Positions 1-10,600 of a stretch of DNA of 64,000 nt are shown in pieces; within the stretch, counting starts at the first letter, position 1, and each line of letters starts with the position of its first letter. The notes beneath the pieces were generated by a model. The model saw nothing but the letters and a program-made list of their open reading frames with translations, was not told where the DNA came from and ran no database searches. This DNA is from Perlabentimonas gracilis. GTDB taxonomy: Bacteria > Bacteroidota > Bacteroidia > Bacteroidales > Tenuifilaceae. The translations under genes were made by a program, and so were the position numbers. Where the stretch lies: positions 1 through 64,000 of the forward strand of contig NZ_JAANIG010000023.1 in assembly GCF_011174675.1 (NCBI RefSeq), written 5' to 3'.

Positions 1-67
1 CTAAACATCAAGCATATAGCCAAATTATTCCACAACTATTTTACTGACAATCAGTGTTTTGTTGAAC

Positions 68-99
68 AAAAAAGAGGGAATCCGTTTTTGGACACCCTC
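68..99 (-). terminator. Intrinsic terminator after the FAD oxidoreductase gene
   Basis: Read on the minus strand, GAGGGTGTCC pairs with GGATTCCCTC (GAGGG/CCCTC and TCC/GGA, with a two-base internal mismatch) and is followed directly by six T. It lies just past the stop codon of the minus-strand oxidoreductase gene. The plus strand also has a T-run after the stem (near 104-113), so it could work in both directions. Confidence 0.7.
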
Positions 100-126
100 G
101 TTGATTTTTTTTTGCAATAAGGCACT

Positions 127-3100
127 CTACTTGAAAGCCTTTTCGGGCAACCCATCGCCACTTAGGCTTAGGCGGCTAAAGTATTCTGGAACTGGTTTGC
201 CCAGCATGGCATCTACATACATACGTGCTAGCCCCATGCCCAGCATGAAGCCTTGGCCCCGAAGGCCTGTGAATAGACCGTGCTCTGGATCGATAAACAT
301 TCGTGGCTCAACGTAGTATCCTGCCCAAACGGCCTGGTACCCCACCGAGCTAAGTTCGGGGATCCAGTTGGCAAATACTTCTGAAGCAATCTCCAGAAAG
401 TCCTGCGAGTTTATTTTCAGGTTCTTATCTGTCTCCCTTGGATCCACTGCTGGTGAGGCGCAGCCAATTATTTGCCCTGTTTCTGCCAGCTGCTGTCCAT
501 ATACAGCCACAAATCCTTTGTAGTTTCGCCTATCGATAAGCATTGGTAGCGGAGTGTTGTTAACACCCATCCAGGGTAGGCGGCGGGTAATGAAAGCTTG
601 GTGCTTTACAGGGTAAATACCTGTGTTTATTCCTAGCTGGCGCGAGAATTTATCGCCTGTTGGCCCCAGTGCATTCACAAAGTTCTCGGCGTGGTACTCG
701 ATGTATGTTTTGTCGTGGTCGCGCACTAGGGCAACGTAACCATCGCCATTGCGGTGAACGTTAATGAGCTCGCAATCCTCCTTAACGGTTCCGCCCTTCT
801 CTATTCCAATTTTGCGAAGCAAGTCAACCACTTTGCCGGGTGTGGCTTGCCAGCAGTTGCTGGTAATAAGTGCAGCTTGGTAGGTGTCGATTGCGGGGTT
901 GAAGTAGGGCGATATTTCCTTTCGGAAATCTTTGGGCTCAACCATTCGGGCTTCACTCCAGGCGCGTGAGGCGTCAAGCGCTTTGTAGGTGGCCTCGTCG
1001 TGGGCAAAGCTCACGTAGTTAATGGTGCGATAGTCGATATTGCTAACCTGTTGTAGATCCTTAAATATCTGGTGGTTTTCGGCTGCAATCTGTGATATTT
1101 CGGGCAGCGAGAAAGCTGTTCGGCCACCGGCAATGTTACGCCAGCTAGCACCCCTTCCGTAGTTTAGGAGCACGGGGTTAAGGCCAGCCTCGGCCATATA
1201 GCGGAATAGCGCGCTACCTCCAATTCCTCCACCAGCCACTAGGGTTTTAACCTTTTCCACTCGATTCTTCTTGCCGTTTATTCCAGTTACGTAGGTTTCG
1301 GGCACATCCTTTGGGTAGAGTTCGCCAATGCTCACCTGATTGCTTAACGGGCCGCGTGGGGTTGCATCGCCCACAATTTGAATACCCTTGGGGATAAGCG
1401 CCGTTTTCAGGCGTTTTATGCATCGCTTGCCACGGCATGCTCCCATGCCCAGTCGGGTGGTGTGCTTAACCTCATCAACCGAAATAAACTTACGGTTTCC
1501 TATGGTTTCAATCACTTCGTCGAGGCTTACGTCGTCGCAATGGCAAACGTATGTTTTCACCTCAGGCTTATACTCAATGGGTTTTATTTGTACTGGTGTG
1601 GGGAACTTATCTTTAACAATAAATCCTCTTACCTTAAGCAGCTCGTCCTTATGCACGTCTTTGCTTTTCACCCTGGCAATATTGGTTTTGTTGGGTTTTC
1701 TGAGGATTTTTTCGATAACCCCTTCGCCCACCTTTTGGCCGTTATTGTCAACCAGGAATACCTCGCTACCTTCAGCCGCCTCGTACTCAATGGGCAGGAA
1801 TAGCCAATCTTTTCCGTAGTGATATCCAAAGATGGCAAGGCCGGGGCACTGGTAAACGCAGTCCATACAGCCTATACACTTGTCGAAATCGATATGAGGC
1901 ACTGTGCTGGTGGATGTTTTGGTAATAGCTCCATGTGGACAAGCAAACTCGCAGGGATTGCAGGCAAATCCGTACAGACAGTCTATCTGAACAAAGGGTT
2001 TCTTCTCCCTGCGCTCGTTGGTTGGCAGGAATGGCTCCTCGATAACCCTTACGGGGTGTTGCTGGCTGTCGATGTACTCCTTACTAACGGACAGGAACGT
2101 GTCGTAGTTATAACGTTCACCCATTTCCTGCAAAATATCATAAGCCACCTGCTTGCCACGAAGCACGGCGCTGGTTCCCTCTCCAATTCGAATGGCATCG
2201 CCAGCACCATAGCAGAAGCGTCCAAATATTTCGTTACCCTTAATCAGTAGCTGGTCGTCGGGTACCAATCCAGTACAAATATTAATGGCATCAATTCCTT
2301 CAATTACCTGCTCTGTTCCAGGAATAGCCTTAAAGTTTTCGCAATCGGCCACCACTGCGCCAATTACACCAGTTCTATCCTCGTTGGGTAGGGCTTTAAT
2401 TAGGATTTTACCCAGCATAACGGGGATTCCTAAGCGCCTAACACGGTTGGCCTGAACTGGGAAACCACCCTCCCGGGGCATGGCCTCAACAATAGCCTTC
2501 ACATTTGCACCGGCTTGCATAAGCTGGTAGCTGGTTAGGTATCCAATATTCCCGGCGCCTACGGTAAGTACGTTCTTGCCTAGTAGGGTGAACTCCTGGT
2601 TCATCATCTTTTGAACCACGGCAGCAGTGTAAACCCCAGGTACATCGTCGTTCTCGAAGGTAGGCATAAAGGGCACTGCACCTGTTGCAACTACCATATG
2701 GTCAGCCTCTACGTAGTAAATCTCGTCGGTTTTGATATTTTTCACCGCAATACGTTTCCCCTCCAGTATATCCCAAACAGTGCTGTCGAGGAATATCCCA
2801 TCGTGGTTGTCACCTGCAAGGGTACTTGCGATATCAAATCCACGCATTCCGCCAAACTTCTTCTCCTTTTCAAAAAAGAAGAACTGGTGCGTTTGCATAT
2901 TGAACTGGCCACCAATGGTTGAGTTATTATCTATCACAATATTTTCTACACCATGCTCAAGTAGCACTTCGCGAGTGGCCAGACCAGCAGGGCCAGCACC
3001 AATTATTGCAACGGTGGTTTTGTATACCTTGGTCGATTTTTTCTTGTCGGGGGCGTTAACCGATGGCGCGTGCTCGGTTGGGATTTCGGCAACCTCCTTC

Positions 3101-3360
3101 ACGTCGTCAACCGTGGTGATGCAAATTCGCTTAATCTGCCCATCAACCAGCATCTCGCAGGCGCCACACTTGCCAATTCCACATTCAAGGCTTCGCTCGC
3201 GATTGTCGAGGCTGTGGCTGTGCACAGGGAAACCAGCCTGATGTAATGCCGCTGCGATGGTGAACCCCTTTTCGCCTTCAACTACCTGCCCTTGGAAACT
3301 AAATTTAACCTTCTCGGGATTTGGCACGTCGAGGATTGGATGCTTACTAATCTTTTGCAT
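127..3360 (-). CDS. Single-chain FAD/iron-sulfur amine or amino-acid oxidoreductase fusion
   Basis: A 1,077-residue cytoplasmic flavoprotein with no signal peptide. Domains in order: an N-terminal Fer2_4-type [2Fe-2S] domain (Cys60, 65, 68, 80); an FAD/NAD(P) disulfide-oxidoreductase fold starting with GAGPAG at about 121; a ferredoxin-like segment near 510-570 with two clustered Cys motifs, one of them CIGCMDCVYQCP; a BFD-like [2Fe-2S] domain (CHC ... ACRGKRC) near 655-705; and a C-terminal DAO-type FAD domain whose GGGIGG lies near 740-760. These parts normally occur as the separate subunits of dye-linked proline, opine or cyanide-forming glycine dehydrogenases (HcnABC/OoxAB type). The likely reaction is oxidation of a secondary amine or amino acid, with electrons passed through the Fe-S centres. 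The substrate cannot be read from the sequence. The gene stands alone between long spacers. The ATG at 3360 begins directly before the Fer2 domain. Confidence 0.85.
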   Translation of the reverse strand: MQKISKHPILDVPNPEKVKFSFQGQVVEGEKGFTIAAALHQAGFPVHSHSLDNRERSLECGIGKCGACEMLVDGQIKRICITTVDDVKEVAEIPTEHAPSVNAPDKKKSTKVYKTTVAIIGAGPAGLATREVLLEHGVENIVIDNNSTIGGQFNMQTHQFFFFEKEKKFGGMRGFDIASTLAGDNHDGIFLDSTVWDILEGKRIAVKNIKTDEIYYVEADHMVVATGAVPFMPTFENDDVPGVYTAAVVQKMMNQEFTLLGKNVLTVGAGNIGYLTSYQLMQAGANVKAIVEAMPREGGFPVQANRVRRLGIPVMLGKILIKALPNEDRTGVIGAVVADCENFKAIPGTEQVIEGIDAINICTGLVPDDQLLIKGNEIFGRFCYGAGDAIRIGEGTSAVLRGKQVAYDILQEMGERYNYDTFLSVSKEYIDSQQHPVRVIEEPFLPTNERREKKPFVQIDCLYGFACNPCEFACPHGAITKTSTSTVPHIDFDKCIGCMDCVYQCPGLAIFGYHYGKDWLFLPIEYEAAEGSEVFLVDNNGQKVGEGVIEKILRKPNKTNIARVKSKDVHKDELLKVRGFIVKDKFPTPVQIKPIEYKPEVKTYVCHCDDVSLDEVIETIGNRKFISVDEVKHTTRLGMGACRGKRCIKRLKTALIPKGIQIVGDATPRGPLSNQVSIGELYPKDVPETYVTGINGKKNRVEKVKTLVAGGGIGGSALFRYMAEAGLNPVLLNYGRGASWRNIAGGRTAFSLPEISQIAAENHQIFKDLQQVSNIDYRTINYVSFAHDEATYKALDASRAWSEARMVEPKDFRKEISPYFNPAIDTYQAALITSNCWQATPGKVVDLLRKIGIEKGGTVKEDCELINVHRNGDGYVALVRDHDKTYIEYHAENFVNALGPTGDKFSRQLGINTGIYPVKHQAFITRRLPWMGVNNTPLPMLIDRRNYKGFVAVYGQQLAETGQIIGCASPAVDPRETDKNLKINSQDFLEIASEVFANWIPELSSVGYQAVWAGYYVEPRMFIDPEHGLFTGLRGQGFMLGMGLARMYVDAMLGKPVPEYFSRLSLSGDGLPEKAFK

Positions 3361-3677
3361 AGTAGTATATTTTAATATGGATATAGATTCAGTAAATATG
3401 CTTGCGAAGTTACTTTTCCAATACTTTACGTAAAATGATGTTTGTCAGTATTGATGAAAATCAGGTTTTTAAGAAAGTTCAGCATTTTACTCCAAAGGAA
3501 GGTCTGTGCCGAAATTGGAGAGGATAGTTGATGTGGAATGAAGAAAGGTTAGTACAATCGTAATATAAGTGGGAAACCAGTTTGGTTTTAAGCCCCAAGA
3601 CAGTTTTATTAGGGCTTTAAACCGCTGGCCTAATCATTGCATAAATGCTATCTCCTTTAGTTGGTAGTATATCTTTT
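3361..3677. other. Intergenic region with a palindrome and a long hairpin
   Basis: A 317-bp spacer with no convincing gene. It holds the perfect palindrome TTTACGTAAA near 3426-3435, extended imperfectly on both sides, about 70 bp upstream of the oxidoreductase start; this could be an operator for that gene. It also has a 12-bp stem with one mismatch (3584-3595 with 3612-3623, 16-nt loop) without a clear T-run. No consensus TAnnTTTG box was found by eye. Confidence 0.4.
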
Positions 3678-4670
3678 TTAAAAAAATGTAGGGCAGGGTA
3701 TCTTACGGTACTTTCTTCTTTGTTCGTTCCCTTCTTTAAAACTTAGATGGTAAATAATGCTAATTTCATGACTTCCACCAGTTGTTGATATTAAACTCCC
3801 AAGGGACATATCGTAGCTATAATTGAATACTAGCTGGTTGTATTTAACACCCAGAAGGAATATTAGGGCATCGCTATTATTATATACATTCCCAATGGGA
3901 AGACCTCTGTACCATATGCCTAAGTACAGCGGTTTTCTGAAGTAATAACCTCCGATATCCAGCTGATTTACTTTTGCTTGGTTACGTAGGTTGAAAGCTA
4001 GGTGTAGCGTTTCGTTGTTTCTGTTTTGTACAGTTCGTTTGGTGGTGAGTTTAACCCCGCCAAAAATTGAGAAGAACAGATCGGGATATTTAAAGTCTTG
4101 GCTCAAAACAGGCGATAACGACATGAGGTGGTTTAGGTTGAATCCCCCCCAAATATTTTCGGTGTAGCCCATTACCGAGAAGGCAAAGTCGGCATGCTGA
4201 ACCCTGTCGGGGGGGAGAACTTCTGAGGTGGTGCCAATAAATTCGCCATTAAAGAACTGATCGGCGAAGCTAAGCGACTGATGGTTTACGCTACGGCTGT
4301 AGTAGTATGCCGAAATCCCGGGCTGAAGGTAAAAATTAGGGGTAACCTTTAGCTTGTATGAGTAAAGGTAGCCTATATTGGTTGTTACAACTTTACCGCC
4401 TCCGGCTTGATCGGAGAAAAACATAAGACCCATTCCGCTATTGTACTTCTCGAACAAATGATCGACCGAGAAGGAGTAGCTTGTGAAATTGCCGGGTAGC
4501 TTTGACCATTGCTCTCTGAAATTTGTGATGAAACGGCTTGTTTCTGCACTACCGGCAAACGAAGGGGCAAGGTAGAGTGGGTTGGAGTAGAACTGCGAGA
4601 AATGAGCATTCTGTGCTGTCGCAGTGTACCCAATGGCGAGTATAAGTATATGTAGTATTGTCCTTTTCAT
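3678..4670 (-). CDS. PorP/SprF family type IX secretion membrane protein
   Basis: A 330-residue predicted outer-membrane beta-barrel protein. It starts with a signal peptide (MKRTILHILILAIGYTATAQ) followed by the family hallmark NAHFSQFYSNPLYLAPSFAG. Members of this family (PorP of Porphyromonas, SprF of Flavobacterium) are needed for surface display of giant adhesins whose C-terminus is a type B sorting domain. The ATG lies only 2 bp after the stop of the giant Ig-repeat protein upstream, the usual sprB-sprF order, so the two are almost certainly co-transcribed and this is probably the dedicated partner. A second paralogue sits at 38.4-39.4 kb next to gldJ. Confidence 0.9.
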   Translation of the reverse strand: MKRTILHILILAIGYTATAQNAHFSQFYSNPLYLAPSFAGSAETSRFITNFREQWSKLPGNFTSYSFSVDHLFEKYNSGMGLMFFSDQAGGGKVVTTNIGYLYSYKLKVTPNFYLQPGISAYYYSRSVNHQSLSFADQFFNGEFIGTTSEVLPPDRVQHADFAFSVMGYTENIWGGFNLNHLMSLSPVLSQDFKYPDLFFSIFGGVKLTTKRTVQNRNNETLHLAFNLRNQAKVNQLDIGGYYFRKPLYLGIWYRGLPIGNVYNNSDALIFLLGVKYNQLVFNYSYDMSLGSLISTTGGSHEISIIYHLSFKEGNEQRRKYRKIPCPTFF

Positions 4671-4672
4671 GG

Positions 4673-7600
4673 CTAGTATTCTTTAGCAATTAACAGTACA
4701 TTGCCAACCTCCCTAAAGGGTTCCCCGTTGTTGTACTTCCCTGTGATGTAGTATACATAAACTCCTTGAGGGAGTAACTTTCCTTTGTAGTATCCATCCC
4801 AACCTATGTTAATATCATTAGATAAAAACACCATCACTCCGGCTCTGTTGAAGACCTTTAGTTCATAGTCAAGTATTTCACCATCTGCGAGTATGGGATA
4901 AAATACATTGTTTAACCTATCTGTGACGCTGTATGTACCACCAGAACCTCCGTAAGGGTTAGGGGTGAAGGCATCGGGGAAGAAGAATCTGCTACGTTTA
5001 ACCACATGAACTGCATCAAAGATGGTGTGGGTATCCTCGCAATCATACTGGTTTATTACCCTTAGGGTAATGTTGAATTTTCCAGTATCGCTATACTCAT
5101 AAATAGGGGCAAATGCTTCAACCAAATCTTTTCCATCGCCAAAGTCCCAAATACTGGTAACAATATTTCTGGAGTAGTTGTATCCGCTTACGGTTTGCCC
5201 CGGAATGTACACCACCTCGGGTGCAATCTCAAAGCTGGCAGTAGGTGATGGATGTATAGTAATTGTTTTTTCTTCGGTTACCGTATTATTGGTTCCAGGG
5301 GCGGTTGCGGTTAGTGTTACTTTATATACTCCCGGTGTGTGGTAGGTGTGCGCTAAAGGTGCTACCTGTTGCTGCACTACGGGTGAACTGTCGTCGCCCA
5401 ATACCCAGGTGTAAGGTGCACCTTGCCCTATGGTTTTGTTGGTAAAGCGGATTTCAAGCGGTGGACAGCCACTATAGGTTGACGCTTCGAAGTCCACCTC
5501 GGGCCATACAATGTAGTTTACCGTAATCTCATCGGATGCAATACAGCCTTTGTAGTCAATATTCCATCTAAATACGTTTGCTCCTGCGCCAAGATGGTGA
5601 ACAAAGGTCGAGAAGTTGTCTGGTGTTTCTATTTCGGTTTCGGGGTTGGCCGCAACTGTTTCCCAATAACCAGTCCCAGGATTGGGGACATTACCAATAA
5701 GTTGAACTGTTGGGTCGTTCACCGTAGTGTCTTTACCTGCGTTAACGTACATTAGGTTGTTGGTTACAATAATATCGCTGAATAATGAACAGTTCATATG
5801 GGTTGTTGTCCACCTAAATGTGTTGGTGCCAAATTTCAGGTTTATAACCTTGGTTTGGTTTTGCTCGGGGTTAAGTATAACCGCATCGTTGCTTGGAGTG
5901 CTCCAGTATCCGGTTCCAATTGCTGGGTTCTGGGCAAAAAGGGTAACCGAGTCGGCGCAAATCTGGTTATTATCTCCAACGCTATTTATTATGGGTTGGC
6001 TCGGGCTATTGTTGATAAGTTTGAGTTCTGAAATTGATTGACAACCATCCCTGTCGATTACCCATGCAATTACGTTTTCGCCCCGTCGGATATTGATGGC
6101 GCGAGATGTGGGTGAGTTGGGGTTTTCGAACTCAGCCGAGCCGCTAATTAGTTGCCATGATCCGGTCTCAATCTCATCGTTTGCGCTGTTTGCATTAAGC
6201 ATTGTGTTGTCGCTACACAGGGTTTGGTCGGCACCAGCAAATGCGGTGGATGGAATGCTGCTGCGGATGATTACCTCGTCGGAGACATGACAATCGCCAC
6301 TTGATACTGTCCAGCGGAAAACGTTATCGCCTTGCCCAAGGTTGGTAACCTTGGTGTTATGTTTATACCTGTCCTCAAAGACACCTGCCCCTTGCCCCGA
6401 CACAATCTCCCATCTTCCGGTGCCTATGCTAGCAGGGCTAGCAGCCAGGGTTACCTCATTTGAACAAACTACCTGATCGTTACCTGCAAAAACCTCCTCG
6501 GGTAGATTTCGAGTAATCAGTACGTCGTCGAAGGAGGAGCATATTCCTTCTGTTATGGTCCAACGTAACACATTATCGCCCTCAACTAGGTTGCGAATCC
6601 TTGTTTTCGGATCCTCGGGGTCATCAAAATAGGCCGATCCACTCATTGCCGACCATACGCCCTTGCCGTAGCTGGGTGCATTGGCAAATAGGTTGGCCTC
6701 CTTGGCGCATACCGATTGATCTTCACCAGCCAAGGCTGTGGTGGGCATGCTGTTGGTAATGGTTACATCGGCAGTGGCAATGCACCCCTTGTTGTCAACT
6801 GTCCAGCGGAATTTATTCGATCCTTTTGAGAGGTTTGTTACCACCGCGTTGGGTGCGTTTCTATCATCGAACGAAGCTGAGCTAGCCTCAAGTATGCTCC
6901 AGGTGCCAATCCCGGGCTCGGGGTTTGCTGCCATAAGCTGGTATGTGCTTTCGCAAAGGGTTTCGTCGGAACCTGCAAATGCCTCAATGTAATTATTCGA
7001 AACTATCACCTCGTCGAATTCGGAGCAGCCTTCCTTTTCAATGGTCCATCGGAAAATATTCATTCCATATGAAAGGTTTGTTACCCCCGTTTTGGGATTC
7101 GTGATATCTGCAATATCGCCCGATCCGCTTATGCGACTCCATGATCCAACTCCTTGCAATACTGGGTTTGCATCCAGCACAACGTTATCAACACAAATGT
7201 TCAAATCGTAACCAGCATTAGGAGTAGTGGGCTTGTGGTTGGTTATTGTAACCTTGTCGATGGATTTGCATTGTCCATTGGTTATGGTGTAAACGAATAC
7301 ATTATCGTCGGGGCCAAGGTTCGATACGATATTTCCCTCGAAGAAACCGCTACCACTTTCGATGCTCCATGACCCAGTCCCAAAGGTTGGTGAGTTTGGC
7401 AGTAGTTCGGTTGAACTTGTGCAAATTGTTTGATCTTCTCCTGCGTTGGCAACTGTTGGGGTGTCGTTTGATATTATTACAAAATCGGTCGAGACACAGC
7501 CGTTATTGTCTATAGTCCACTTAAACTCATTAACGCCCGGCGATAGGTTGGTTACTTGTGTGGTAGGGTCGTTTATGTCGGCTATTGTTGCCGATCCACT

Positions 7601-10600
7601 TATGCGGGTCCAAGTTGATGTGCCGTAAGCAGCAGCATTTGCTGATAGTTGTACCTCGTTGGTGCATAGAGCTCTATCGGCACCAGCATTAGCTATGGTG
7701 GGCATATGGTTAATAATTGTTACTTCGTCGTAGCTAACGCCTTCGGCCGATATACGAACTGTCCAGCGCAGCACATTCTCACCTTGAGCTAGGTTTGTTA
7801 CTCTTGTATTTGGATTATTTCTATCATCAAATACTCCTCCGCCCGATATCACTGTCCATTCGCCCACTCCAACAATTGGAGCCTTAGCATTTAGCGAAGT
7901 ATAGTTTATGCAAAGGGTTTGATCTTCTCCAGCATCGGCGGGTTCCAGCATAATGTTTTCAATAATAACCTGATCGGAAAGGGAGCAACTTCCTCGGCTA
8001 ACCGTCCATTGAAGAATATTAGCACCCGGCATCAGGTTTCTTATGGTGGTTTCGGGGTTGTTTGCATTATCAAAAGTACCCCCGCCACTTATTATTTCCC
8101 AAGACCCTATTGTCCCATCCTCGGGCGCACTTGCTTGCAGAGTGTACTCATCACTAGCAACAGCATCATCCTGGCCTGCATACGGAGGGAGGGGGCGGTT
8201 ATTAGTAATGTAAACCCTATCGGACGAAATGCAGTTATCATTATTTACGCGCCACTCAAAAACATTTACACCTTGGCTTAAGTTTGTGACAATAGTTGTG
8301 GGGGAGTATGGGTCTTCAATAGCTCCTTGGCCTTGGTTGGGTACTACTCGCCATGAAGCGCCCTCAATGGGCGCTACTGCTTCAAGCAGCACCTCCGTTG
8401 AGCAAATGGTTTGATCATCACCAGCATCTACATCAACCTGAAGATTTGTGATGGTCACTTCGTCAAATGCCGTACAGCCATTTTGAGTTACTGTCCAACG
8501 GAAAGTATTTGTCCCTGAAAGCACATCAGTTATGGTTGGGTTATGGATATCCTTATGCCCTGGCTCAAATACCGCATCACCGGTAATAATGCTCCAAACT
8601 CCTCCTATTGCCTCGTTTGCCTCAAGGGTAAAGGTGCTAGAGCACTCCCGCTGATTGCTTCCGGCATATGCGTAAGGTGTTGGGTTAACTGTGATAGGCA
8701 AGGGATCTGATTTCGCTCCAATGCCACAGCCATTTACCCCGTGTACTGTTATTGAGCCTGATGTTGATATGTTTGAGAAGTTTACCTGTATGGAGTTTGT
8801 TCCAGTACCGCTTGCAATGGTTGCTCCATAGGGCAATTCCCAAACATAGGTTGTTGCGTGGGCAATTTGAGGTACTGTGTAATGTACGTTGGTTGCACCT
8901 TGGCATACCGATATTGAACCTGTTATTGCACCAGCTGTAACGGGTAGCTCGTTTACAGAAAGTTCAGCAGGGCTTGTGCTCTCAATGCTACATCCACCAG
9001 TAATTACGCAATGATAGCTACCTGCATCATCGGCAGATACATTGGAAATGGATAGCACATTGCCATTGGCCCCTGTGATTTTTCCATCGATATTCTCAAG
9101 GGGTGTTGCGCTATTATCCTTATACCAACTGTAGGTTAGGTCTGTTCCTGTTGCCGTAGCCTTAACCTCGAAGAATGCAGCGTTACCCTCGCAAACGGCG
9201 ATGTCTTGGGGTTCGAGTTCTATAGGAGTTTCACTCCGCAGCTCCAACTTGGCGTAGGTACTGTTGGCGCTAGTACAACCATCGGTTACGCGGCAGTAGT
9301 AGTTACCTGCATCCTCAAGCTGTAGGCTCGATATGGTTAAGTTGGGTGAGTTAGCTCCCGAAACGGTGGTGGCACCATTAGGCTGTGTTCCGTTGCCAAG
9401 AGGGGTGTTCCCCTTGTGCCACTGGTAACTTACGTTAGCCACGTTCGATTCCACCGAGAAGGTTACGGTTTGTCCTACGCATCGCTCCTTGATTAGCGAT
9501 TCGTCAGCGGGGATTGTAACCTTAACAGTTGGGTTAATACTTATTATGGCCACATTGCTCTCCTTGCTGTCGCAGCTATTGGTAACTACGCAGTGGTAAT
9601 CGCCAGCATCGTCAGATGTAATGTTGTAAATAACCAATCGATTTGTTTCTGTGCCAGTAATTCTTCCATCGTCAGTAAGGGGCGCGTTGTTTTTATGCCA
9701 AATGTAGTCCAGGCCAATTCCTATTGCCTCAACCTCAAGAACAAGGTTGTCGCCAGAGCATTTGCTTTGCGACTCTGGCTCGTTGGTAATAGTTACCGCA
9801 TCGTTAACAATAAGTGTTGCCGTATTGCTATTGGTGGTTACACTGCTTGTTGGACCGGTAACAACGCAGCGGTATAGTCCGTTATTATCCGTTGTAGTAG
9901 ATGCTATAGTTAGGTGAGACGAGTTGGCTCCTGATATGCCATTGCCATCGGTTAGGGTTTCCCATACACCCGTACCCCTAAACTGCCATTGATAATTAAG
10001 TACTGTACCTGTGGCTGTAACTGAGAAGTTGGCCGCATCGCCAACACAAAGTGGTGGTAGATCTTGTGGGTGATCAGTAATTGAAACAGGCTGGTTAATG
10101 GTTAGAACGGCTGGGTTGGAGTACTTAACTCCACAATCGCCTGTAACAGCACAACGATATCTGCCTGCATCATCAATGCTAACTGTGCCGATAATGTAAG
10201 TGGTAGATTCTGCGCCGGGTACATCCTCGTAGCTGTTAGTTGCATCGTTATACTTTTGCCATTGGTAGGTTAACGGATTGTGCGAGCCACTAGCAGCAAC
10301 ATTAAAGCTAGCCGAATTGCCAACAAGTACCGTTTGATCCAATGGATTTGCTGTAATAGTTGTGTTTGTAGTAACTGAGAGTGTTACGGGGTAGGTCTCA
10401 ACCTCATTGCAACTGCTGGTAATAATGCACGTGTACTGCCCTTCATGTTCCTTTGAGGCAGATGATACGGTTAGCTGGTTGCTGTTTGCTCCTGTATAGG
10501 TGCCGTTGTTGTTAATCACAACGGAGTTGTTGTAAATCCATTGGTAGGCTAGTTCCCCCGTACCAGTTGCATTAACAGTAAATGTGGCTGTTGTGCCCTC

